From contig OX459097.1 of assembly GCA_949775045.1 (NCBI GenBank), positions 6,465,685-6,529,684 of the forward strand: DNA of 64,000 nt, read 5' to 3'. Below, one piece after another: positions 47,401 to 59,227 of this stretch; position 1 is the stretch's first letter, and the number at the start of each line of letters is the position of its first letter. The stretch is from Metridium senile (Eukaryota > Cnidaria > Anthozoa > Actiniaria > Metridiidae). Below the pieces are notes generated by a model. That model ran no database searches. It had not been told where the DNA came from and saw only the letters and a list, made by a program, of their open reading frames with translations. Both the position numbers and the translations under genes were made by a program.

Positions 47401-50400
47401 TTGTCATGCTTTCCCCTATATATCATATACAATCATTTCCATTCATTTCCAAATACAACTGCTGATTGCTCTATGTAGGTAGAATATATCACTTTGTAAA
47501 AAAAAATTTTAGTTTTCAGTACTTGAATCTTGAATTCAATCTTCTCCTATATGTATTCAAACAAGAGTATGATATGACTATTTACTTCTAAAACTCATGA
47601 ATAATTAATGAAGAGAAAACAAAGATAAAATCACTAGCGTAAAGGAGTTTGAAATCTAATGAAACACTCGCATAAAATTAAGCCAACTTCGCTTTGAATT
47701 TCTCCAATAATTATCCAATAATGTGAGAAGTAATATCCAACACTCGAAATTGTGATTCATCAGGTTCTCAAACACCGAAAAATGGGCCCCAAAAAACTTT
47801 GTTGCGTTTCTCGTGTTTGATATATTACATATTATATTGTGGACAGGTGTTTTGGTATATATACCTTCAAACTTTGGTTTGACCACACTAGTTCCATCTC
47901 CACTTGATAGCACACTGACGGTTAGATCAGCCTCTACTCCACCATCTTTACTTGTCATACATGTGTAGGTGGTACTGCCTACAATCATACAGGGCATTGA
48001 AATAGTTTGTATCAAAAGGGGTCGGCAATATTGCGGGGGCGGGGAGGAGGGGGGGAGGGGGAGGTCACGTTACTTTTGGAAGCTTTATATGAGGGGTTGT
48101 TACAAATTGTTTGATGTTTTATACATGTAGGGGGTTATTTATTTATTTTGATTTATAGTTTTTTATTTTTATAGTTTCTAAATTTGTTGTTATTTGTTGT
48201 TATATTTTATGTTATAGCGCATAGAGCATTTATTAGGATACGCGCTCATATAAATGTAAACTAGCCGTTTCTATCAAAAGTGAAATGCTGCAAGGTGTTT
48301 ACATAATATTCCATAGGCGCAGCAGCCAAATCTTGGCCATAACTCGTTCGTATAGTCGACTTTCAACAAAGGAGAAGGGTCTTTATTTACGTTCACTAAT
48401 AGTCAATAACCACTGTTTACCTGATTATTTTGTGCAAAATTTAATAAACAAATGTAAGAATTATAACTCAATTTTCCTATTCACTAATTCAGACTGCGAC
48501 AGATAGTATAAGGACAACATCTCTGTATCAGGGATGATTCTACTTGCAAGAGCATCCAGATAAAGTCAATTTCCTTCGGTAATAAAGATCTGATCTACGG
48601 TGGCCAAAGTTTCATTGACAAACTCTGAGCACATAACAGCGCTGAAAAACTCGTAAAAGAACATTGTCTTTTTTCGCTAGAAATGTCACTAAAAGTCGTT
48701 CGTGACCTTGATCAATACTTCCAGCAATAAATAAGTTTGATTTTGAGATTATTACAGTGCGAAAAACTCGGATAATTTGATGAAACTATTCCGTGGAACG
48801 ATCTGTTTACACAATATTCCACAGGCAGCCCAATCCTGGCTATTAGGTGGATATGTAGGCATTATGTTCAATAACTTGTCGAAAAGCTGACTTTTTATCT
48901 TCCTATTTTCAAGAATGTACGAAATTGTATGTTTTTAGTTTATTACATGTAGTTAGCGCTCGTGGATCTTATTCAAGAATGTACAAAGTTGTATGTTTTT
49001 AGTAATATTAACTTACATGTGATTAGCGCTCGTGGATTATGTACGAGTCAAATCCAAAGGTGCCCATCCCCCCCCCGGGCAAACCCCGGGCATTTGACAA
49101 GACTTGAGTTCGTATAGTGGGGAATTTGACGCCGATTAGCTACCTGAACGGGCGGGCATTTGACGAGTTGTCGGCCATCTTTAAAAATACCCAGAAAGCA
49201 TTGGAGTCCTAACCACAGGTAGCCCATGATCAGGCAAAAGTCACACGGGAACGGGAACGAAAAGCAAAGAATTGATAGATAGTTTTTCCTTGTTATACAC
49301 CTATTTCAAAAAACGTCAGAAAGATATTGGCGATTGAAGAACAGCGATTGCAAAGGAGCTCTGGGAACTGTTCTTTCACAAGTGAAATTAAATTGACGAA
49401 GTATAAATGCTTGTCTTTGTGTTTTAGAGTCGAAAAGTGCAAAGAAAATCCAAGTTCTTTAAGTTCTTAAAATAGATTTGTGAATTATATCGAGATCCAT
49501 CTTTCGGTCGTGCAATCACCAATCAAAAATTGCCAATAACCATTCTCTTCTTCAACGTTTTTTGAAATTTCCCTTCATATTAGATTTACAAGTTTTGTCC
49601 GCCATGTTCATGAGACGTCATGTGGTAGAAGGAAGTTTAAGTATTTTCTTTTCTACTTTAAGTAAAATTTGAGCTTATTACTGACTCGAGCTCGAGGGGC
49701 GGGCATTTGACCATTCTGTTGTTTTCAATAGTGGGGCATTTGACTGTTCAGTTTGCCCAGATGGTGGGGAATTTGACCCATTTTTTTTCAAAAAGTCAAA
49801 TGCCCGGGGGTTTGCCCGGGGGGGGGGGATGGGCACCTTTGGATTTGACTCGTACATTAGCGTGATCAAATCTCGAATGCGATCGAATATGTTAACGTAA
49901 TCAGTTTGGAATCACACTGAAATTCCATATTGCAAGCGTTGCTGTGTGACTGGCCATAACTCGTTCGAGAAGTTGACTTATTTATATCTTCTTCGGCTTA
50001 GGAATTTACCACACAATAGTCTCTGGTCTCTAGTATATAAATTAGGTACTTTAATGGCGAAAGTTGCTGACCTTACGTATTACATGTTCGGAAATCATCG
50101 CCAGCGGTCCAAAAATCGAGATGTTTCTCACTATATATAGCCCAGGAACGCTCGTCCACAAGTACAAAGGGATACCGTCGAAATTAGTGTCGCTACTCGC
50201 TTCGCTCGCAGCAATTATTATTATCATATTGTTGACAACCAGGAAGGGTTGTCTCTCAAGCTAACAATAGTACCTTGTGGTTTTTGCATGTTTGCAGTAA
50301 AGATCCAGTCAACTGCTTTCTGTGCATCTGGTCCTGACAAATAATACTTAGCAAAGTACGACATATTGAATACTGCTACATCGTTCCTGCAGCTATGACA

Positions 50401-53400
50401 CTCCTGGCCAATCTATAAACAATAACATGCCATTTATTACATAAAATAACTTATAATACTTAGTCACTCATGAAAAGAAAAGCTTTAAAATCAATAGCAC
50501 AGTCTGAGGACTTATGGATCAAATTTCAAGCAAAATGTTTTGGGTCCATTTTGTAATAATTAGTCATCCATAGCCAGACATCATTTGCAGCCTGAGGTGT
50601 TCATTATCATGATCATCTCCATTTAAAGTCAGATTTCCAACAAACTCCCGTTCACAAGCATCTGCAGCTGTGAGGCCAGACATCCTAAGGTCTTAAGGTT
50701 TTACAGGCCCTGCCTCTCTTGTTATGGAGGCTGGTTTTCACTGTAGCTTAATGGTGTGACAATGATTTTTGAAATAGATGTTCATGCATATAGATGAATT
50801 AATAATAATAATTTTATAACTTAAAATATTAATAAGAATGAATCGTGACTGCAATAATCAGAATTTTTAACTTAATATTTATGATAAAATTTTATTTTAT
50901 TATTTAAATTGCACAAGGTTTCATGGGAAGATGTTCACCAGCGCATGACTGATTAGTTTCTATACTTACTATATCATGATGAGGAGGGAAGTCAAATGTA
51001 TATTCATCATCCAAGATGTCTCTATACAGATAATCTCTATGGTTCTTGTTCTCATATGATCCATAGTAGTCATATTCCTTAACCTGGAATTGATCAACAC
51101 AAGAGATAAAACAAAACACATAGATTTAAGATAAAAGAATATGATTTGACAAAACAATGAGGCTCTCAAAAAAGAAAGTGAATTTGTACTTTGTCAATCA
51201 TAAATGAGCACCCCTATCCATTTTTTAAGGGAGTTCCCCCACCCACCCCCCTCCCCCTATTTTTATATATGATCTATTTAATTAAACTAACAATTAAATT
51301 AAATGTCAATATTTGCATGCACTATCATCAGAGAATGACTCTCAACTGGTGAATGAGATTCAAAAGGATATTTTCAGGTTAAATTTTTTACCTCTGGTTT
51401 TTGTCCAGTCTTAAACCATCCTGGTCGCTCCCAGCCATGTCGTTCCTGGTAAACACAACCAGCATCTAATAGAACCTGTGAAACAGAAATAACATGAATT
51501 AAAAGTTATATACAAAGAAACATATATATGATTTTGGTGTATGGATAAATGGATGGATGGATGGATGGATGGATGGATGGATGGATGGATGGGTGAATAA
51601 ATAGATGAAAAACAAAATGAATGGATGACTGAATGAAAAATAGAATGATAAACAGATGATTGAATACTTACATTTAATATACATAAATAAATGAATGAAT
51701 ATATGCCAATGAATGTAAAATCATTAAATGGATAAATGAATAAGTAGTAAATGAATGAATGAAAACATGAATAAATGAAAGAATGATTGGATAAAAAAAA
51801 TAAATGAATGAAAGAATGAATGAATGAAAGATTTATTGAATAAAAAAATGAATGAATAAACAAATGAATCATTGAAAGGATGAATTAACTTATCAATAGA
51901 TAAGTGAATGAACAACTGAATGATAGATTGATGAATGAACAAATAGACAGACCAATAAACAAATGAATGGATGAACAAACGAAAGAATGAATGGATCAAC
52001 AAACGAAAGAATGGATGGATGAACAAATGAAATCAAGGATCAATATATGAATGAATGAGTGAACAAATGAAAGAATGGATGGATGAACAAATGAAAGAAT
52101 GGATGGATGAACAAACGAAAGAATGGATGGATGAACAAATGAAATCAAGGATCAATATATGAATGAATGAGTGAACAAATGAAAGAATGGATGGATGAAC
52201 AAATGGAAGAATGGATGGATGAACAAACGAAAGAATGGATGGATGAACAAATGGAATCAAGGATCAATATATGAATGAATGAGTGAACAAATGAAAGAAT
52301 GGATGGATGAACAAATGAAAGAATGGATGGATGAACAAACGAAAGAATGGATGGATGAACAAATGAAATCAAGGATCAATATATGAATGAATGAGTGAAC
52401 AAATGAAAGAATGGATGGATGAACAAATGAAAGAATGGATGGATGAACAAACAAAAGAATGGATGGATGAACAAATCAAAGCAAGGGTCAATATATGAAT
52501 GAATGAGTGAACAAATGAAAGAATGGATGGATGAACAAATGAAAGAATGGATGGATGAACAAATGAAAGAATGGATGGATGAACAAATGAAAGAATGGAT
52601 GGATGAACATATGAAAGAATGGATGGATGAACATATGAAAGAATGGATGGATGAACAAACGAAAGAATGGATGGATGAACAAATGAAAGCAAGGGTCAAT
52701 ATATGAATGAATGAGTGAACAAATGAAAGAATGGATGGATGAACAAACGAAAGAATGGATGGATGAACAAATGAAAGCAAGGGTCAATATATGAATGAAT
52801 GAGTGAACAAATGAAAGAATGGATGGATGAACAAATGAAAGAATGGATGGATGAACAAATGAAAGAATGGATGGATGAACAAACGAAAGAATGGATGGAT
52901 GAACAAATGAAGGAATGGATGGATGAACAAACGAAAGAATGGATGGATGAACAAATGAAAGAATGGATGGATGAACAAACGAAAGAATGGATGGATAAAC
53001 AAATGAAAGAATGGATGGATGAACAAATGAAGGAATGGATGGATGAACAAATGAAGGAATGGATGGATGAACAAATGAAGGAATGGATGGATGAACAAAC
53101 GAAAGAATGGATGGATGGACAAATGAAAGAATGGATGGATGAACAAATGAAAGAATGGATGGATGAACAAATGAAAGAATGGATGGATGAACAAATAAAG
53201 AATGGATGGATGAACAAATGAAATAATGGATGGATGAATAAACGAAAGAATGGATGGATGAACAAATGAAAGAATGGATGGATAAACAAATGAAAGAATG
53301 GATGGATGAACAAATGAGAAAATGGATCAATTCTAGATGAATGAATGAATTGACAAGTGAGTCAAAGAAGTTCACATCACCTTGTGAAAGGGATCACATC

Positions 53401-56400
53401 TCATGTTTCGACAAGCGAGAGGTTCATCATGAGGGAATACCATGGAGTAATTCTTAGCATAAGACTCATGACTTCGTTCCCAGATCCACTTTTGGTTGTC
53501 AGTCATGGAGGAGTGGAACCGCCTTGGACAAAAATAGAAGAGGCTCAGTCAAGTCCAGATCAATGAACTAATTATAGTTTCTAATCTGTTTACAGTATTT
53601 TTATTCAATAATTTACACCTAAATGCAAGAACGTTGTCCTTACTAATAAATTGTAATTTTATTAGTGGGAAAGGAATTGTTAGTTAAAAGACATAAGGAG
53701 ATCACTCAAGCTGATCTTTTGTTTTGTTCCTTTCTTTTGTTATTTGTATTTTATACTAATGTTTAATTATTTTTAAATGTTCTTTAAATTTCATGTTGCA
53801 ACATTCTTGCAATTAGCTAGGTTTATATTATATAATCATAACAATAGTGTTATATAAACTGTTTTACCTGATATCATAGCCATACATGTCCAAATCTGGA
53901 TATCCATTGACAACCCATTTTGCAAGCTCTCGACCACACCCTCCAGCGAGCATAACACCTGATGAGTTAAAGCCACACCCAAGGTAGAATCCCCTTAATT
54001 CTGGTGCCTCTCCCATCAGAGGTTTGTGGTCAGCAGTGAAGGATTCTGGTCCACAGACAGTAGATTTGACACCTGTTTGTTCTATGATTGGCACTCTGTT
54101 ACATGCTCCCTCAATATGGACGCTGAAGACATCCCAGTCTAAGTCAAACAGGCTGAATGCAAACTCATTCTTGACCTTATAATTAGAAAGATTACATAAA
54201 TATATGTTATAAAAAGGTGTATCACAGTTGATTATTGCTCATGATATATAGACCACTTGGGGCAAAGTATTATTACCAAGCCGGTATAAAATAACAATAA
54301 AAATAATGAAAAAGAAAATGCAGATTTACTTTATAAAGATGTGCTTTATAACAATAGTAATGGCAATGAATTAGAAGATGCTTATAATAATGATGATAAT
54401 AATAATAATGATGACATTATAAAGTTAAAATAATATGTCAATAGGAATGATGATATCATGGTAATTATTTTGATAATAATATTTAAGTGATTAAATGACA
54501 AATTAATTGTATACATGTAAATAATATAATACAATAGTATTTCTACCTTCTCCCAAAATATTGGGTTTTGTTCATATCCACCAACAGACAATCCATCGCC
54601 TTGCAGTTTAAGGTAAACAGAAGCATCGTGATCTCTAACATTAGGCATCTTTTGAATACCCTCAATGCGCTCAGTAACAATGTATGCATGATGCATAGCG
54701 CACAATGGCACTTTTACACCAGCTAGAGAGCCAATATATGGCGACCACACCCCACCACAATTGATGATATTCTTGGTTTTGATATGACCATGTGCAGTGT
54801 CCACGCCTGCCACACGGCGCATACCAAAGTCATCAATTTCTGTAGTGATTCCTGTCACCCTGCAGTTTTCAAACACCTGTAAAATAATAATCACAGTAAG
54901 AATAAGATGTCATTGTCATTAACATTATCATGACCATCATCATGTAAAGTTTTTGTTCGTTTGCTTATTGGTTTGCTGGTTTTTAATTTCTATATATTGT
55001 TTCAAACTTCAAGAACATTTTAATTCTATATTCCACACAATCCAGTGGATGGGGATATAATAAAATCATTATTCCACTTAATTTCATTGTTTGTGGAATA
55101 ATTGCTAAGTATTTGTGGATCATAAATCATCATTATCATATTATTTGCCAAATATTATATATAATTATTAGTTTATATAATTATATCTTTAATTATATAT
55201 CTTTTATTATTATTATAAGTTATTTGATTTTTTTTTCATTTTTTTCTGTATTTGTATCAAAGTGTCCACCTACCTTTGCCCCCTTATTAGTTGCCCCCCT
55301 GGATAATGCTGAGGCCCATCCTGCAGGGTCTAAGGTACCGTCACCAGGACTATACAAAGTACCATACAAGTCATTGACATTCATCAATGGATAAAGCTCC
55401 TTGGTTTCTTTAGGGTCCAAGACAAATGATTCAACTCCATATACCTTACCAAGCTGTTAAATAAACAAAATCAGAAACTTGTAAGTGGGTTTTCGAAGTT
55501 TCTGACAAAATATACTTAAAGTAAAATTTATAGACTGCAGTTGCTTGGAGACAACCTAAAGGCTCTTCTTTTGAACCATTAGCTTCTACTATAGAGGTAG
55601 GGTACATGGGCAACCACTCCTCTCCCAAATTTACCACACCAATTTTGCTGGATGCACGCCTTTATACTCATCTGTCTCCTGTGTACTTGTTAACTCCCTT
55701 AGTTTTTCTCTTTTAGGCTGACGAAGGGCTATATAATTAAAGCTCGAAACCTCAGTGTAAGTATTTTTTAAAGTGTCATATTATAGGGATCATATGCTTG
55801 TTTTGTCACTACTTTTCGTTTATATGTTTATACTTACAGTCATAAGGCGCTTGTACTCATCCAGCCTCTCTTTATTATTAGCGATAAATAGACCACCATT
55901 TTCAATCCAGCCAGGGTCCATACCAGTTTCTTTCTCCAAGACATTTCTTGCTATATGTCGAGTGTGTCCAATAAGCTCTACTTCTTGGTCAGATGGTCTC
56001 AGTCTCCAAAGCAAACCAGCACTATGCCAAGTAGTACCTTTCATATCAAGTTATATTTCATTTCAAATCTATTTGTTAAAAAATTTAACGCAATTACTGT
56101 GCGACTTGCCGTACCATAGTCACTTACAAAAACTTTTGATGAAATATTTGACATTGTTTTGACATTTTTCCATCTCAATGGACCAATCAGGTACAAGTTT
56201 ATATCGACAGGCGGATACTTTAGAAACTTTGATGTCTATATTATTGGTCCATTGAAATAAGTGACTACAGTACAGCGAGGTTAAAACAAAAGAATATCTC
56301 ATTTAATTTGCATGCATCCATTATAACAGCTATTGTGAAGACTGACAAAACAAAAACAGTACATGTACCTGCAGTTAGCTGGTCTTTCTCCAGTAGTATG

Positions 56401-58718
56401 GCATTAGACACGCCCATTGACGCTAGATGGTACAATGTACTACATCCAACAGAACCTCCACCAATAACAACAACATCTGCTTCTTTAGGTAGAGAATTCA
56501 CTGTTTTGTCGCCCTCTGATGACTACAAGATGAAGGAATAAGTCAAAAGCGATATCCTTGATTCAATTTATTTTATTATTTTATTTTATTTAGCTTTTTC
56601 CTTCATACAAAGGTAGGGACACCACAACAGCTTACGCCAATTACTGTGGGCCCTGTAATATGCCGAGACCTGACTGTTGTGTTGGGAGACAATCCCCTGC
56701 TCTTTTCGAAGAACACAACAGGATTTTTTTACGTCCACCTTATATCTAGGAATTAGAGCTCGAGTGAAGGCAGACTGGACCTCCAGCTTTATGTCCTTAT
56801 CCGAGAAGATGAGACACTGAAAGAGTGAAGTGTCTTGCTCAAGGACACAACGCAATTGCCTGGGCCGGCAATTGAACCCAGATATTAGGCCCGCAATTTG
56901 ATCCCCTGACCACTAGACCATCATGCCCCTCAATGGATGCATTTGATCTTTGCATTCCATTAAATCAATCCTTTATGTAAGAGTTACAGTGCGACTACTG
57001 AAACCAGGGCCACAAAAACATAATTATCCAATCACGATTGAGAATATGAACAATAGAATCTCTACGAATGTTTTTTTTTTTTTTGCTCAAAATAATAATA
57101 ATCATCATTATATAAGAACAGAATAGAGAGCTTTGATTGGACGTAATTTGACAATTTGACGAGATCATTAAGTTCCAAATATATAGCTATTATTGGCATG
57201 GTAATTTAATGTGTTAATCAGATCAAAGTACATATATAAGTGAGGTTCCATAACCCTCATTTGACCTGCTCAATTTATTTCTGGTTGCTTTACATGTCGC
57301 CTAATTCACAAATGCCAAACAAGTACAAAATGACCACTGCGGTACACAGGGTAATTTCTGCAATTTATACTTTTACTTGACATATTTTGCGTCAGTATTA
57401 TAATAACTTTCTCCACTTTTTCTGTCGCAATTTATTTTTTCGCTATCAAAAGTTCATTATATTTTCAAGTACACCTCTAAATTTTAAAGCTATTGAAATA
57501 TTTCGCTTCGCTTTTTAAAAAATAAAAACAAAACAGCCGCTGCCTATACTCAAGTTTAGAATTTTATTTGACCAGCACAAAATATTTCAATCGCTTTAAA
57601 ATTTGGTGTACTTGAAAATGCGAAAAAATAGAAATTCTATTTCAGATTTTTTAAATCGCGACAGAAAAAGCATTAGTAGAAAGTAACTATAATACTGATG
57701 TGTGCCAAAAAGCCTGTTATAAACAAATAGAAAAATTGGTGTTTTAAAAAGCTGATTGAACTCAAATTTTCAGGATTACACGAGTATACAATAATCTAAA
57801 GTTTGATATAAAAATGATTTCCCTACGGCTTTTTAAGTCCGAATTTTGAAATTTAAAAATGCATTTTTTTATTGAAAACTTTACCTCGCTACAGAACAAA
57901 AACTTACAATTTGATTTTGTTTAAACTTTGCATAGTTGAGGCACTAGGCCTAATCTACATGCACAAGCGTGGGTTTTATTAAAATTTACCTTATAGGACA
58001 GATATTTAGCGTTTTGTAAATTCTGGGGGGTCCCATTTCCGTTGCTATGGACGTTCCGATGTAAACAATCTTTATACTGGGCTAAAGTTCAAAGCAATGT
58101 GCATCTGCTTGCATAGTGTCATATCTTGTTGTTCACTGAATCAAAAGATATGGCCCGTTAAAAATGAGAGGTCGTCAAGTTTGCGAAGGGTACCGAGCCT
58201 CCTTAATTAACATACAGTAAAGCTTCAGTGCGTTTTATAGTCATACAATCGATCGAAGCTCGATCACTTTTGTTTACAGCATTTGCCACATAACTTCTAT
58301 TGTACGGCATAATTATTAAACTTTGGTATTCATTTTACTAGCTTTCCCCCCATCAATTGAGCAAATTAAACATCAAATTAACCATTGCATGATCGAGGCC
58401 GTAGCAAACCCTGACCGTGATCTAGCTATAGTTCACGTGAAGTTGTATTTAAAATACTAGTCTTCACTTTATAATAATACGATAACTGAGTGTAAAGCGC
58501 ATTGAGACGTATGCGAAATGACTATATACATATAAATAACTGTACTGAAATCGTACACGTCACAACCTTACCTTAAACGTTTGATTGTAAGGAACTTCTG
58601 CTTGCACATCATCTCGGGAAACAGAGGACTCCAATCGTATTGTCTGCCTGCAAAATTGCAGCAGAGAACTTCGAAGCTGAATTCCTTTTTGGAGACAGTA
58701 TCGTTGTGCACCCAACAT
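44459..58718 (-). CDS. SARDH: Sarcosine dehydrogenase, mitochondrial (14 exons, 916 aa)
   Basis: It oxidises sarcosine to glycine in the mitochondrial matrix, passing electrons to ETF and the methyl carbon to tetrahydrofolate. Exons, 5' to 3': 58572-58718, 56369-56522, 55838-56037, 55274-55453, 54547-54876, 53868-54175, 53381-53522, 51392-51475, 50970-51083, 50274-50412, 47865-47978, 46303-46450, 45456-45881, 44459-44723. Every border is AG/GT and every phase joins, giving 2751 bp, close to human SARDH (918 aa). An Arg-rich mitochondrial presequence is in exon 1. The FAD fold GGGSVG is at 70-75, and the covalent-FAD His 105 is in [10 protein letters not shown]. The C-terminal half is a GcvT-like folate domain ([27 protein letters not shown]). 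The tail [15 protein letters not shown] is like SARDH rather than dimethylglycine dehydrogenase. Introns are loaded with satellites and MITEs. Confidence 0.95.
44753..44993. mobile_element. hAT-like MITE rich in GGGATCA, second copy
   Basis: CAGGGTAGTGACGATGGGAT at one end and AACGACCCTG at the other, with many GGGATCAGGGATCA units between. Related to 7045-7290 in the opposite arrangement. Flanks AAGATTA/AAGAGTA could be a decayed duplication. It lies in the last SARDH intron. Confidence 0.6.
45005..45410 (+). repeat. Degenerate AGTA tetranucleotide tract
   Basis: About 400 bp of AAGTAAGTAAGCAAG-type repeats with frequent substitutions, in the last SARDH intron ~45 bp from exon 13. Its AAGTAAGT content could mimic splice donors on the plus strand only; SARDH is on the minus strand. 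Confidence 0.9.
46106..46275. repeat. (GTCA)n microsatellite, ~42 units
   Basis: A pure GTCA run directly downstream of SARDH exon 12 (the exon ends at 46303), preceded by two copies of 'GTGATCCAGTTGGTTATA'. Confidence 0.95.
46440..47510 (-). repeat. ~116-bp minisatellite derived from a SARDH splice acceptor
   Basis: Nine units anchored at the GCTGATTGCTATATG motif at 46535, 46651, 46767, 46883, 46997, 47112, 47228, 47344 and 47460. The array abuts exon 12. The sequence across the true acceptor (minus strand AACTAAGAATTCTC...TTAG then GTGATGGTTTCTAC) recurs in each unit as AACTAAGATTTCTC...AAAGTGATGGATTCTAC. Confidence 0.9.
48195..48262 (+). mobile_element. LINE 3' tail, second copy
   Basis: GTTATAGCGCATAGAGCATT and GATACGCGCTCATATAAATG, as at 13205-13300. 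It is in SARDH intron 10, which from 47979 to 50273 also holds a G-rich run (48031-48063), a local duplication around 'GTGATTAGCGCTCGTGGAT' (48905-49035) and the MITE at 49040. Confidence 0.55.
49040..49856. mobile_element. Complete Harbinger-like MITE, 817 bp
   Basis: TIRs of 60 or more bp start TGTACGAGTCAAATCCAAAG and include GGTGCCCATCC, a C run and GGGCAAACCCCGGGCATTTG. The duplication is TTA (49037-49039, 49857-49859). The interior carries CACCTATTTCAAAAAACGT and AAGTTTTGTCCGCCATGTTC. A truncated relative is at 10463-10995. No transposase. It lies in SARDH intron 10. Confidence 0.9.
51535..53335 (-). repeat. 24-bp GAATGGATGGATGAACAAAT minisatellite with higher-order units
   Basis: A GGAT/GAAT-rich zone (51535-51960) grades into ~50 tandem 24-bp units. 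Units are grouped into 112-bp higher-order repeats marked by CAAGGATCAATATATGAATG at 52035, 52147, 52259 and 52371, then looser CAAGGGTCAATATATG at 52483, 52691 and 52783. It fills SARDH intron 7 between exons 7 and 8. All its open frames (FIHPF repeats) are artefacts. Confidence 0.95.
55717..55755 (+). ncRNA. Second hammerhead-like core
   Basis: GCTGACGA, then a stem GGGCT...AGCTC with an A/T-rich loop, then GAAAC. It fits the CUGANGA / stem II / GAAA pattern, including one G-T pair. It is in SARDH intron 3 on the strand opposite to the gene. Stems I and III are not identifiable by eye and no retroelement ORF adjoins it. Confidence 0.3.
56587..56937 (-). mobile_element. tRNA-derived SINE
   Basis: On the minus strand, a tRNA-Glu-like head GATGGTCTAGTGGTCAGG (A box) and GGGTTCAATTGCC (B box) is followed by GTGTCCTTGAGCAAGACACT, a motif shared by several conserved-core metazoan SINE groups, and then ~200 bp of tail. 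It lies in SARDH intron 1, same strand as the gene. The pol III promoter boxes look usable but the 3' end is uncertain. Confidence 0.75.
57390..57705. mobile_element. Long imperfect foldback element in SARDH intron 1
   Basis: Three nested inverted blocks pair in register: CAGTATTATAATAACTTTCT with AGAAAGTAACTATAATACTG, TTTTTCTGTCGC with GCGACAGAAAAA, and TTTTCAAGTACACC with GGTGTACTTGAAAA. This is typical of an old MITE. The rest of intron 1 (56940-58571) has no other recognisable feature. Confidence 0.65.
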
Positions 58719-59227
58719 ATTGAAGAAACTCGCTAGAAAGTTGGGAGAGCCCTACTACATGGCGTACAACAACGAACTGAGTAAAACGCTAACTTGTACC
58801 ACTTGTATATATTATTTTCAAAAACCTGCTTTTCTGGTACGGGATAAAAGAAAGGTTTTGATTGGATGACGAAGTTCGTGATTGTTTTTCCTTTTCACAG
58901 AAAAAAAAATATCCAAAAATGGATCTAGGAATGGATAATAACCTGAATACTTATTAAATGGATAGGAATAAGTAAAGTGTATAAAAAGTTAGTAAAATAG
59001 AAAAAATAAATAAAAAGGAAATTAATAAAATAGAAGCTAGAAACGTTAAATATTTCTTGCTGATTGTAAAAAATGAAAGCAATTTCGAATTTTGTCATCA
59101 AAATACTACAACAAAAAGAAATAAAAGAGGAATGAAATGGACGGAAAAGAAAATTTTGACCCATGAGTCCTTGCAAGCTAATTTATGCTAGACGCATGCG
59201 TGTAGTCCATTGACCCATGTAAACAAC
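58719..59227. promoter_or_regulatory. Divergent intergenic region SARDH / SLC25A24-like
   Basis: 509 bp separate two oppositely directed start codons. An inverted CCAAT box (GATTGG) is at ~58859. No TATA box in convincing position. It may act as a bidirectional promoter for two mitochondrial genes; transcription starts cannot be placed from sequence alone. Confidence 0.5.

Noticed and set aside
52033..53375. Minus-strand frames of SIHSF/FIHPF repeats that could look like a repeat protein
   Set aside because: They are the 24-bp minisatellite in a SARDH intron; all three frames are open because of the repeat.
44459..58718. First reading of the gene as dimethylglycine dehydrogenase
   Set aside because: The total length of 916 aa, the [10 protein letters not shown] context and the HLKAPFDP...RVKG C-terminus fit sarcosine dehydrogenase better.
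59210..59227. Upstream TTG start for the EF-hand carrier
   Set aside because: Animal genes start at ATG; the ATG at 59228 has good context and gives the expected N-terminus.
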